A model generated the notes under the pieces. That model did not search any database. It was not told where the DNA came from and was given only the letters and a program-made list of their open reading frames with translations. DNA of 64,000 nucleotides. Origin: Darksidea phi. Its lineage: Eukaryota; Ascomycota; Dothideomycetes; Pleosporales; Lentitheciaceae. Where the stretch lies: assembly GCA_030770425.1 (NCBI GenBank), contig JASJFT010000196.1:19803-83802 (forward strand), written 5' to 3'. How positions within the stretch are numbered: the first letter of the stretch is position 1; each line of letters begins with the position of its first letter. The position numbers and the translations under genes were made by a program. Below, in pieces: positions 35,718-46,653 of the stretch.

Positions 35718-36618
35718 TTATTTACGAATTCTTGTCCATACTACGACAGCAACTACGGAAATAAAACCGATGCCCAGAGGAAATTTGACGTTACAAAGGA
35801 CCGAGGTTGGCAATTCTCGAGGGGCGAGCTTGGATTTGGTAGCAACTAGAAATCATTAGCTGTTGGTAAATAAAGTTGATAAAATATATACCTTCAGTCT
35901 GCACGTCCCGAAGCAACTCATCCACACTCGTATAGTTTTGGTCCCAACACCGAGCAATTATATCCTTGAATGCGGGTAGAGACGTTACGCTTGGAAAGTT
36001 CCCCTGGCTGTAGTTGTCGACTATCGCTTGATCCGAAAGCCCTTTGTATGGTTTCGACCCTGTCATAATCTCATAGAAGGTAGAGCCAAGAGCGAAGATC
36101 TCGCTTTTGTCTGAAACACCTTCTTGATTGGGGAGCTCGTGACTCGTTTCATAACAGACGAGAGGGAGTTCATCATCAATCGGAGATCCACCAAAGTCGC
36201 CGAGCTTCGCGTTAAGCTCTTCATCAAGAAATACGTTGTTACAGGAGATATCTCCATGCATTACGTTTTTAGAATGGATGAAAGCGATTGAGGTTGTAAT
36301 CTGGTGGATCCAGCGAATTCGTAGAGGAAGAGGGGCTGGACTGGCTTGATTGGCGAAGTATTGTCTTATAGAACCATTAGCGGCATATTGAAGGATAAGA
36401 GCATCGTCTAAGGTCCCAAAATATCTAAGGACTCCTTGGTATTCAGATCCGAGACGCTGGTAGACACGTCTTTCTCTTTCAATCATTTCGTGCTTGAATC
36501 GCTTGGATGTATCAACGAACTTTATGACGGCGTCAAGGCGAGCGACAGTCCCGGTGATGCCCATGCCCACCACATCCCGGCCATTCAATCCACACGGGAA
36601 ACGAATAGAGTCTTCCAT
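35718..36618 (-). CDS. Small protein kinase with C-terminal hydrophobic tail (284 aa)
   Basis: Exons 36618-35892 and 35845-35718 with a 46-nt intron (GTATAT...TTTCTAG), in phase. Kinase landmarks: Gly-rich loop about 18-28 (GMGITGTVARL), Lys33 in AVIKFV, catalytic loop HGDISCNN (Asp123, Asn128), and DFG at 141-143. The usual HRD Arg is Gly, as in many fungal HGD-type kinases, and no clear APE motif is seen. It is close to the minimum length for a kinase fold. The second exon adds a tail with a likely membrane span (FPLGIGFISVVAVVVW) before RIRK. The short plus-strand frame at 35667-35849 is antisense to this exon. Such kinases are common in fungal accessory regions; the substrate is unknown. 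Confidence 0.75.
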
Positions 36619-37059
36619 CAGGTGTACTGCAATGATTGTAGTCCCAGCGCTATCGTGTGTGTTCGGTCGGAGTCTTTAAGTAGCAGGGGTTGCGGCAAGG
36701 GCAGTGGAAAGCGAGAGCAACGGTCGAGATTTTAGCATCGGAGGCCCAAAACTAGATTTGCGAAGAGGAAAGAGACACGAGACGGATAGAGACGCTGATG
36801 GAAACGAAAGAGCGATGGGAAAACAGCAGAGAACCGGCGAGAGAGCCAAGCGCCCAGTGCTTAGTCATAAACCTAGGCATATTACTAATCCGGCCGACTG
36901 GAAAGCGCGCGGACGCTCACCCAATCTCCTGTACAATTTTACAACGCGGCGGTACAAGCGCTGCCTGCGATGGGGTCACGTCTGTACGTACATCTGAATG
37001 CCTCATGCTTGAATACAGGCTAACAGATAGCAGGACGCGACCGATTGAGCATTCCGCTA
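36619..37059. other. Kinase promoter region up to the MITE
   Basis: No supported gene; several overlapping plus-strand frames look random. The right edge is the TA target site of the MITE. Confidence 0.4.
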
Positions 37060-37483
37060 ACGTGTTTACCAAGCGAGCGGCCAGTCTAAGTGAGCGGCCA
37101 ACCCCAAAATACACCAAAAAACCCAAATTTCAATCTTAAATATCTGGATAACTACTTTATAATAGTTTCTAAAATTCTAAATATAAGCTCTTATATATAC
37201 AATATAGCACCTATTAACATATTAGAGCGTGCAGCCTAGTAATTATAGAGATATTTAGAAATAGCTAACTTCTTGGCCCCCAAACTCTATATCTCTATAA
37301 CTACTAGGCTCTACGCTCTAATATTTTAACAAGTACTAGAGTAGATATATAAAAGCTTATATTCAAATTTTTAGAAATTATTATAAGGTAGTTGTTGAGA
37401 TATTTGGGGTTAAAATTCGGGGTTTTTGGTGTATTTTGGCGTGCGCCGCTCACTTAGATTCGCCGCTCACTTAGTAAACACGT
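37060..37483. mobile_element. Foldback MITE of 424 bp with long terminal inverted repeats and TA target duplication
   Basis: The ends are inverted copies: ACGTGTTTACCAAGCGAGCG on the left and, on the other strand from the right, ACGTGTTTACTAAGTGAGCG. TA flanks both ends (37058-37059 and 37484-37485), as in Tc1/mariner-type insertions. Inverted similarity continues inward through the AAATACACCAAAAA block to an inner stem (37223-37255 with 37289-37321), so almost the whole element could fold into one hairpin. It has no coding capacity. A related, RIP-mutated copy lies at 51394-51828. Confidence 0.85.
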
Positions 37484-37779
37484 TATGGCCATAGTTGTTT
37501 ATGATGCCAACACCACTGAAAGCTGTTTACGTTTCAGATGTGGTGATTCCAGCCTCAAATAGCAATGCAGTGACTAGCGCATCCAGCTGGCCCCCCGGCC
37601 AATGGCGGGCCGAGTCGATCCCGCCCCGTGCCAGCGCTTGCGGCTGCTGCTGGAGGACCGTACCTCAGCCTGTCAGACTTGCCATGGGGCTGAGCGGCAG
37701 TGTAGGCCTACCTGCGCTGAGGCGCCAGGTCTTCTCAACCATTACCCTCGCCTCATACCATCTGCCGTGACGGTCCCGC

Positions 37780-40700
37780 ATGGCCCAGCCTCCCCGGCTC
37801 CCCCGCGAAGAATACACAGTAGGATGGGTGTGCGCGCTCCCGGTCGAGCTGGCAGCGGCGCAGGAGATGCTGGACGAAGAGCACGAAGACCTTGAGCGCG
37901 ACGCCGACGACAACGACGAGAACCTGTACTCCCTAGGGTCTATCGCGGGCCACAATGTTGCGATTGTGTGCCTGCCGGCGGGACGCATTGGCAACAACCC
38001 TGCGGGGGTTGTGGCGACGCAGATGAGGGCGACGTTTAAGGGAATCCGTTTCGGGCTGATGGTGGGCATCGGCGGAGGCGTGCCCAGCGCAGCGGCGGAC
38101 GTTCGACTCGGAGACGTGGTGGTCAGCCAGCCAGACATGATGTTCGGCGGGGTGGTGCAGTATGACGCTGGCAAGGCGACGGCGAGCGGATTCGCGCGGA
38201 CGGGGTCACTCAACGCGCCGCCGCAGGTGCTGCTCAGCGCGGTCGCGAAGGTGCGAGCGAACAAACTCCGAAACAGAAGCAAGCTATCCGAATACTTTGA
38301 AAGGCTTCATCGTATACCTGACTTTCAGCGCGAGGCGGCTGGGCCTGATGTTCTTTTCAAGGCGGACTTCGATCATAAAAGAGGGCAAACCTGCGATGAG
38401 TGCGGTACAGACGAACAGAAAAGTCGGCAACCGCGCAACAGCCAATCGGTAACAATCCATTACGGAACAATTGCATCGGGAAACCAGGTGATGAAGAACG
38501 CGGCGGAGCGAGACAGGGTCAGCGCTGAGCTCGGCGGCGTGCTCTGCTTCGAGATGGAGGCGGCGGGCCTGATGAACAGCTTCCCTTGCCTCGTGGTCCG
38601 CGGCATCTGCGACTATGCGGACTCGCACAAGAACAAGAGATGGCAGCCGTATGCGGCGGGGATCGCGGCAGCGTATGCGAAAGAGGTTCTGTCAGTGATT
38701 CCGTCAGCCGATGTAGCGCAGACTCGGACGGCAGAAGAGACGATCCAAGATTCACGCAGTCAGTAATGCATCTCTCTTCGATTCGCTACATTCTAATATT
38801 AAGCTTTGAAAGAACGCAATAACCCACGCCCCGCGAGTCCTCCTTCTAAGCGCAGAAAGACCGATTTACCCGAATGCCTAGAAACTAGCGCTTCGCAGTG
38901 AGTCAAGCTCACTCTTTCATATTACTTTTTTCACAAAACACATATGCTAACGATAAAAGCCAGCAGACATTTACGGTAGCAAGCAGACCCCATATCCAGC
39001 ACATGATTAAATGTACGTGCTACTAAACCTCTCTTCGATAAGAGTAAATACATGTTAACAACATCATAGCACCACCACAGTTGTCGTCTCAACAAAAGGG
39101 TAAATGCGTATTAATTGATAGCATGGGAGACCGTTAATCAGAACAGGTTGTCTTAAGTCGCTCTCCTTCCCGGAACAAGAACACCGCTACTACGACGTTC
39201 ATACTGCAAAGAACACATGTGATTGGCTGCTACGAGATGCACAATATCGAGCTTGGACAAGTAGACCCCAAGGACTCTTCTGGATCAAGGGAAATCCCGG
39301 AACTGGTAAATCTGTCCTTATCAAGCACACTCTCGAGAATATACGCAAGCAAAACCCTAATAATCTCGTTGTTTGCTTCTTCTTCCATGGCCAAGGAGTG
39401 GAGCTGCAAAAGACGCCTCTAGGACTGTTTCGTGCTCTACTGAACTTGTTGCTGGAGCATTTCCCGGAACACCTGGAGCAACTCACTGCAAAGTTTGAAG
39501 ACAGAGAGAAACGACATGGGGCATACACAGAGGACAGATGGAAATGGACTGATAAAGAGCTTCAAGAAATTTTGTTCAGCCTCCTTACTAAAGGAACACA
39601 TCATCAGCCTACTGTCATTTTCGTCGATGCCCTTGACGAGTGCGGTGAAGCTGCGGCAAAAAGCGTATTAAGATATTTCAAGGAGATTATAAACGAGGCA
39701 GAGCACGAAAACGGGCGAGTAAGGGTGTGTTTTTCTTCCAGGAACTATCCCATACTTGATCTTGACACTATCCCGGCGGTACTAGTTGAAGAGCGGAACG
39801 ATAAGGACATTCGTTGGTACACGCGGGAACGATTGAAAGAGATTCAGCCAAAGATCAAGCGTGAGCACATTGAGGAAGAAGTACTGTCAAAAGCTGGGGG
39901 TGGATTTCAGTGGGTTTTCTTAGTCACTGAAGCTATTACTGAGAAGAACCTGAAAGGTATTAAGGCGGAAAGGCTTCTTGAAGAGCTTAGGACGTGTCCG
40001 CAAACTCTAGGCGAGCTGTACGCGGCGATTCTGGCCGGGGTTCAGGAAACCGAGCAACGTCACATGGTGAAACTCTTACAATGGGTAATGTTCGCTGAGA
40101 GGCCACTGTCTGCGCAAGAGCTTCGAAATGCACTTGCTATTGATCAAGACAGCGGTTGCACATCGATCTCTGAGCTCAGAGCTCATGAAGGCTGGGCCGA
40201 TACACTCGATGACTTTGAGAGATACGTCAAACACATCTCCAAAGGACTTGTTCACTTCCGGGGTCGCGATATCTGGGAGCAGTATGTTCCTGGTGGGGAA
40301 GACTCAGATCGCGAGGCTCAGCTTATTCACCAATCAGTGGCCGATTTTTTGACGGAATCGTTCCTCGGTAACGTTGATGATGGCCAGGACGTATTTCCAT
40401 CGCACGCAGCAGCCGGTCATTTCCAGATATCAAGGTCCTGCCTCAGGTTTTTAACATTGGAGGAAGTGCTTGAAGGAGCTCAGCTATCGAGGGGCGTTTT
40501 TTCTTCGAGGTTTCCATTGGCACCGTATGCCGTGCGATTCCTATTTGAGCATATCCAAAAGGCAGAGAAGGGAGGTATCATCCAGTCCGATCTACTCTCC
40601 ATTCTCCAATGGACACCAAAATCTGCGACCATGCGCAAACTTGAGGGTATATGGAGAATTTTAGACCCCAACTCCGCTCATGCACCTCGAGGATGGCCAT

Positions 40701-43346
40701 TTGTTCAAGCAACAGCTCTGCATGTCCTAGTAGCGTCAGGGTCGAAGAGCGCCGTCGATCTCATCTTAAAGACAAACTACGAGGAGGTTAATAGCAGAGA
40801 CTCAGACGGCAATACACCACTGATGGTTGCTATTAGAGAGGGTCATCAAGAAATTGCCCTGTCGCTACTGGATGTGTCGCTCAAACAGCAAAGTCAGACC
40901 GGGATCAATCATATTACAGACGGCTCCAGTGCGAATAAACCTCCAGAGAATTTTCTCGTGTACCTTAACGTGAGAAACAATGACGAGGACACAGCACTTG
41001 ATATCGCCCTAGAACAAAAGGCTGTGGAAGTCATCCTGAAGCTCATCGAGGCTGGCGCTGATCTCCAGTACTTGGGGCGAGAAACGGCGTTCGTTTCCTA
41101 TGCTATCAGCAGCAGAAACACGAAACTTCTCTCCATTTCGATTGAGAACAATCTTGATCTGGGTGGTGCCGTATTTTTTGCGTTAGGTGCCCACTTATCG
41201 CAACGGGATTATGTCCTTGAATCGATGGTCTCAGAGCTACTCAAGGCCGGGGCTGGCACAGCTAGATCTTCTGAATATAATCCCAGTCCGGAATTTGAAG
41301 ACTATGACGAAGATGAGGTCGATGACGAACACCAAAACGCACATGATGATGATGCACTATTGCTGGCATCTAGAAGGGGTCTTGTTGACCTAGTAGATCT
41401 ACTTATATCACATAATGCGTCGGTAACTCGTCAAAATGATCTTGGGGAATGTCCAATACTGGTTGCAACAGAGAGTGGTCATGTGGAGACTGTCCAGTCT
41501 CTACTTCGGAAAGAGCCATCGTCAGTCGAAATAGAAGATTCTGAGGGCCGCACAGCCTTGACAGTAGCGCTTGACGGAGACCGACTAGATTTGGTAAAGC
41601 TTCTGCTCCAAGAAGGATGCTTCTCGATTCCAAGTCAATCGTTGCAGGAGCTCTTTCACAGTGTTATAGAAGACGGCGCAACTGACATCATTGAAATTAT
41701 CCTACAGATGAAGGTTATCGATCCTGATGATACAGATAACCATGTCCAAACACCGCTATCTAAAGCCGCACAAAACGGACGCGAGGCGGTGGTCAAGCTC
41801 CTGCTCGACAGTGGGAACGTCGATGTCAACGCTAGGGATAAGGACGAGCGGACCCCACTGTTTTGGGCGGCAGGGAATGGACACGAAGGGGTGGTCAAGG
41901 TCCTACTCGACAGTGGGAACGTCGATGTCAACGCTAGGGACAAGGACGAGCGGACCCCACTGTTTTGGGCGGCAGGGAATGGACATGAAGGGGTGGTCAA
42001 GGTCCTACTCGACAGTGGGAACGTCGATGTCAACGCTAGGGACAAGGACGAGCTGACCCCACTGTTTTGGGCGGCAGGGAATGGACATGAAGGGGTGGTC
42101 AAGCTCCTGCTCGACAGTGGGAACGTCGATGTCAACGCTAGGGACAAGGACGAGCGGACCCCACTGTTTTGGGCGGCATGGAACGGACACGAAGCGGTGG
42201 TCAAGCTCCTGCTCGACACTAGGAAAGTTGACGTAGACCCTAAGGACATATACGAGCAAACGCCACTACTATATGCGGTACGGAATGGATACGAGGCGGT
42301 GGTCGAGCTGCTGCTCGACAAGGGCGCCGACCTAGAGTCGAAGGACAAAGAGTACGGCCAGACGCCGCTGTCGTGGGCAGTGAGGAACGGGCACGAGGCG
42401 GTGGTCGAGCTGCTGCTCGACAAGGGTGTTGATGTCAACGCACTGGGTGGAGAATACGGCACCGCACTTCAGGTTGCAGTTATTACTTACTCTTTACCTA
42501 TAGTTCGGTTGCTCCTTGATCGAGGTGCTGATCCGGCGGCCAAGGACAAGCATGGATGGACGGCTTCGATGATCGCTTTCCAAGCCGGCAATCGAGAACT
42601 ACGCGACATCTTCAGCGCCCATGGATGTGACCTACAATCTGGCTGGGATCAATGTCTAGTGCCCAGTATACTCACAGCCCGGGGAACATCTACCGTTGAG
42701 ATAACAAGCAATGGAACAATCGCAAACAGTGGTATGCACAAGTCTTCCTTTTATGAGTATACTTACAGCTGTCTTAGGTCAGTTCGATTCAAAGGCGCTT
42801 CAGTCTAGAATACAGATACGGTCAGACCATCCATTTCCCATATCTCAGGGGCTTGCGTATTTTGAGATCAATATTTACGATATAAGGACTAACAGGTATT
42901 TTAACCCACCTTAGCAGCTATGAATAATCTACCAAGTCATTTTAACTAGTCGTAGTGAGATCGGAGTTGGATTCTGCCATGAACACTTGCCTATTTCGGG
43001 AATGCCAGCATGGAAGAAGGGGTCATGGGGATATCACGGGGATAACGGCAAGTTATTCTTGGGGCAGGGGCAGGGAATACAATTCGGTGACACTTGTGGA
43101 GTCGGTGATGTGATTGGCTGTGGGTCTGATATTGACAAAGACGAATTCTTCTTTACAAAGAATGGGATACGCGTTGGTAAGTTAACGTTACCCAATCTTC
43201 CTTCTTATACAAGGCTAACGAGACGAATCTAAGGATCTATAGAGAAATCACTTCAAGGAAGGCTATTTGCAGTGGTTGGTATAGGCTGCGAGAGTTTTCG
43301 TTTTTCGGTAAACTTTGGCCCATCCGGATTTTTATATTCTCTGTGA
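37780..43346 (+). CDS. NOD-like receptor: PNP_UDP - NACHT - ankyrin - SPRY (1729 aa)
   Basis: Eight exons joined in phase: 37780-38758, 38813-38897, 38960-39012, 39070-39099, 39147-42731, 42778-42895, 42950-43176 and 43234-43346. Residues 10-315 are a purine-nucleoside-phosphorylase-type domain (LMVGIGGGVP at 93-102; FEMEAAGL later). A basic linker (PPSKRRKTDLPECL) leads to CLKSLSF, TCDWLL and a NACHT: Walker A GNPGTGKS 431-438, Walker B VIFVDALDEC about 540-549. Ankyrin repeats span about 900-1550, and a SPRY domain (GMPAWKKGSWGYHGD, FFTKNGIRVG) fills the last 150 residues. No lesion is seen. NLRs of this form are thought to sense ligands through the repeats, oligomerise by NACHT and signal through the N-terminal domain. 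Stops at the 38759 and 42732 introns would split it if those introns were not used; the small linker exons are the least certain part. Confidence 0.85.
41797..42204 (+). repeat. Four near-identical 102-bp ankyrin-coding tandem repeats
   Basis: CAGTGGGAACGTCGATGTCA recurs at 41809, 41911, 42013 and 42115, exactly 102 bases apart, with only a few differences between units. Each unit is one 34-residue ankyrin repeat (core NVDVNARDKDERTPLFWAA). Later repeats (from 42217) are clearly more diverged. Such identity points to recent duplication or gene conversion. Confidence 0.9.
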
Positions 43347-43577
43347 TGAAGGATCGCTATATAAGCTTCTAGAATAGCGAAAGGAATGTCTTCGTATCGC
43401 CTTAGCTCCTTTGCTCTATACGAGCTTATCGTATGATGGTAATGGTTATAGGATTGGCGAGCGCTAAAATACAGGATTTCTAGCCACAACAAACCTAATG
43501 CGCCCAAGAATAGACCAGATTCCATAACGAAATAGGACCACAGCAAAATCTTCTATGAGGTAGCTACCGTGGCTCGG

Positions 43578-44571
43578 CAGTTAGTACGTACAATCAGTTA
43601 ACGCGCACCCCAGCGTTTTAATATACCAACTTTACCACGCCATAACTCCACCAATATAGATCCAATTAACGCTGTAATTACGGCAATCAACTCGCTTAAA
43701 CTAGGAGAAGACTTTTCGTATATAGACATAGCCAAAAAGTTTAGTATTATACGATCTATACTAACGCGCCGGTACTAGCGCGAAAGTTACGCGCGTAATA
43801 TTACCGATCAAAACCGGCGTAAGCTTAACTACTAGTAAAAGAGGGAGCTCTTACGATATATTAAGCGTCTTACCCAGCGTAGCCTACCTCCTATACGCGA
43901 AATAATACGTAATTTTATAACCTATATTACTAAAATAAACCGCTTAATATCGTAGGTTAATCGATTTATTATACGTAACTAAGAGCTCTTAATATTAACT
44001 TAGTTAATAGGGCTTAATCGGAACTACTATAATACTAATTCTAAGGTAAAATATAAGCTCTACTTTGAGCTTCTATATAAGAAAATTAATAAGTATAGGT
44101 GACGAAAACGCTGGCTTCATCAGTACGCACAAACTCGGCCGCACGCCACATGCGTGCATAGGGCCAAGGGACGACGATCAGGGTTTGAAATAGGCATGCT
44201 GGAAAAGGAATGCAGCTGCATAGGGCCCAGACACGACGCAAAGAGTGATGTCCGACGCGTCCTGGCCCGGGGCGTACAGAAGAGCGGCTGTGACTGGCAG
44301 CTGCGGTTCCTCCCGTCGCAGGCGCGCAACCGGGAATTAAAAGGCAGCGGCTAGGTCACGTGTTGCCCTCAACCATGGTTCCTGATTGGTCGAGCTCAAC
44401 GTTGGATCATGAAACCTGGCCACTTCCTGTGTACTACTTAGCCGCCCTATGCCTGCCTTCGAGTCTCTCCGCCATGTTCACCTGGCTGGAAAAGCACGTT
44501 AACGGAGCTCCTCAAGGTTCTATTCTCCCTGCTACGAACACTCCAACCCCTCACTTCGTACGTACTAACGC
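43578..44571 (+). mobile_element. Fot1/Pogo-type transposon relic with decayed transposase N-terminus
   Basis: The frame from 43653 to about 44102 reads NIDPINAVITAINSLKLGED, then FSYIDIAKKFSIIRSILTRR, LPPIREIIRNF and YFELLYKKINKY, with about seven stops between. This is the order of the helix-turn-helix/CENP-B-like DNA-binding N-terminus of Fot1/Pogo transposases; the catalytic part is missing. GTTAGTACGTAC occurs at 43579 and inverted at 44560-44571, possibly the terminal repeats of an internally deleted copy. The segment 44110-44560 has normal composition and no recognisable coding. The terminal repeats are uncertain; the transposase relic is well supported. Confidence 0.65.
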
Positions 44572-46191
44572 CTAGTAGCGCCGGCGTAGATAATGTTATC
44601 CACCTGAGTTTCTGACAGGGCCGTGTCCCGAAGCTTCTCGAATAAAGTGTTGGAGAATATATTCTGACCAGCAGAAACAAACACTGCGCCGCCAATCGAG
44701 TTGAAAAAAATGATGAGCGCGTTACCAGTCGGCACATCTTCGGGCGGTAGGACCACCTGCGCAGTGAGGTAAGGGACTTGGATGCTGAAGCCGATGCCAG
44801 TACCGGCGAGGATCTGATAGCCGATCCAGTGACCGGCGCTTGATTGCACTGTGAGAGTTTGGAGGAGGCCGCAGCCAATGGCAAAAAGGACGGTGCTTAC
44901 CCATAGCCATGGTACGTATGGGCCAAGAGCTGTTATTGCACTGCCGGAGACGATGGCTGCTACGGACCAGCTGGCAAGGTATGGAATTAGGCGGACTCCA
45001 GAACCTTGAGGTGATGCGTTCTTAATAGATTAGAAGTAGATTGGAAGGTAATAGACGTGGCTGGTTGATGGTGAGTTGGATGCTGCAATCAAGTGTTTGA
45101 CTTACATGTAAAGGCCCATAGCCAGGAACAGACTGAAGCCACAGCCGGCTGCTACGGTGCGTTGCGTGATTATGCGTTGTGGCATGGTAGCCCTAATGTT
45201 ATAAGTAACTTTATCCGTCATGTGAAGCGATGTCTTACTTGTCGCCCTGCCAGAGTTGGCTGCCTATGAAGGCAATCAACAGCAATCCAAACCCAATCAT
45301 GCACCCCCAGACTTGAGTGTTACTCCAACTGTACGTCTCTGCGCCGCTGGCAAGACGCAGTGCGACAAGAAGGCATGATATAGACGCAGACAGCAAGATA
45401 GCGCGGCAAATCCAGTTGGAGGATTTTCTTCCACAAACTCAGTCGAGCGTTTGGCCGCCTATAGTTACGGAAAGTAAGAAGAACTGCTAGGAGCGATGCA
45501 GCGCCGAGTGGTACTTCACAAATAGTCAGTCGATATGGGCGAAAGAAGGCTGCCGAATGACTTGCAATTGATCCAAAAGCACCATCGCCAAGTGACGTTT
45601 TTGGTAAGAGCACCACCAATCACCGGCCCAACAATGGAAGCGATGCCAAACATGCTCGATAAAAGAGCAATATATGTGGACCTGAGACGGATTTCAACCG
45701 AGTAGGCGATGATGGCCATGCCACCTGAGAAAACTCCTGCGGCACCACATCCTGCAATAGCTCTTCCGACGACCAAAGTCGCAGAGTTCTTTGCCACAGC
45801 ACAGACGATAGATCCGAGCTCGAAGACAACCAGGGCGGCCAGGTAGCAGTATTTGATGTCGAACAGTGTGTAGAGCTTGCCGAACGAAGGTTGCGGCGAG
45901 GTTGTAGTCATCAGATATGCAGAAGCATACCAACCGACGTCCTGTAGGGAGTGCAACGACTCGGTGATTCGTGGAATTGCCGTTGCTGGGTTCGTTAGCA
46001 ACGATGACAGGAGAGAGAAGGTGCCACTTACCAATGATAGTGTTGTCGAGCGCGACAGTGAAGGTCGCCAGACAGAGACCAAACACCATGGCAGCCAAGG
46101 CTGCACCGGTGACATAATGCTCTTCGACTGCAGCATCTACATCCACAACATCATTCTTCTTCTCATCTTGCCCTCCCTTCTCTGACGCCAT
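44565..46191 (-). pseudogene. MFS drug:H+ antiporter-type transporter, pseudogene
   Basis: Exons 46191-46032, 45985-45566, 45513-45239, 45192-45106 and 45060-44565 rebuild a DHA2-like MFS protein (start MASEKGGQDEKK; first helix AALAAMVFGLCLATFTVALD; IPRITESLHSLQDVGWYASA; QVVLPPEDVPTGNA). Such carriers export small molecules and often sit in secondary-metabolite loci. The second intron uses GC-AG (GCAAGT at 45565), supported by the restored FWIN-LPLGAAS junction. It is broken: a net two-base loss at 45400-45406, a TAA at 45030-45032 where relatives have Gln (C-to-T at CpA), and a stop inside the motif GTTAGTACGTAC, so the last helix is absent. A longer in-frame start at 46295 is possible. It is divergent from the methyltransferase. 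Confidence 0.75.
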
Positions 46192-46653
46192 GATCGACCG
46201 CGCTGTCTCGGTGGTGTGTTGTGTGCGATGGCCCAGCTGCTCCCACGCGAGCTCCCATGAGTTGATCTGCTTAGAACCGTCCTTCACAGCCATGGCTGGA
46301 TGGCAAGAGATGGCTGGATGGTGGTGCATCCAGGTAGGAGAGAAATGGTAGTCTGTACTGTAATCAACGGCGCGCGCGATGGTGTTGGAGGCGTCAGGCA
46401 GGCCGCCAATCATCACTCACCGGCCGCCGAAGTGGGTAACACAACCGCAACTGTCGGCGCCCGAGCTGTGCCGCGTGTGTTGAAGTCGCAGGCTGCAGCT
46501 CAACGGCGCAGTCGTAGGCAACCGGCCAACATAACAATAGGAGCATACTCTGAGCAGCAAATATAGAAAAGCACGGCAATTGATCCGACCGGCAATCTCC
46601 CTTCTCTCGCAAAGGAATACCCAAGTACACAGTCGCCCTTAAAGGCTGTCATA
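46192..46653. promoter_or_regulatory. Divergent promoter region between MFS pseudogene and methyltransferase
   Basis: About 460 bases shared by two divergent genes, an arrangement common in secondary-metabolite clusters. No specific binding site is claimed. Confidence 0.4.

Noticed and set aside
35667..35849. 60-aa plus-strand frame with Cys and Tyr residues
   Set aside because: Antisense to the spliced second exon and intron of the kinase.
41656..42462. 268-aa minus-strand frame
   Set aside because: Antisense image of the ankyrin repeats of the NLR; its own repetition only reflects the 102-bp unit.
43253..43546. 97-aa minus-strand frame with a hydrophobic N-terminus
   Set aside because: Overlaps the SPRY exon on the opposite strand; no splice or homology support.
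44360..44575. 71-aa plus-strand frame with a hydrophobic stretch resembling a transporter tail
   Set aside because: Lies inside the presumed transposon segment and no alignment can be confirmed; an inverted MFS tail is possible but unsupported.
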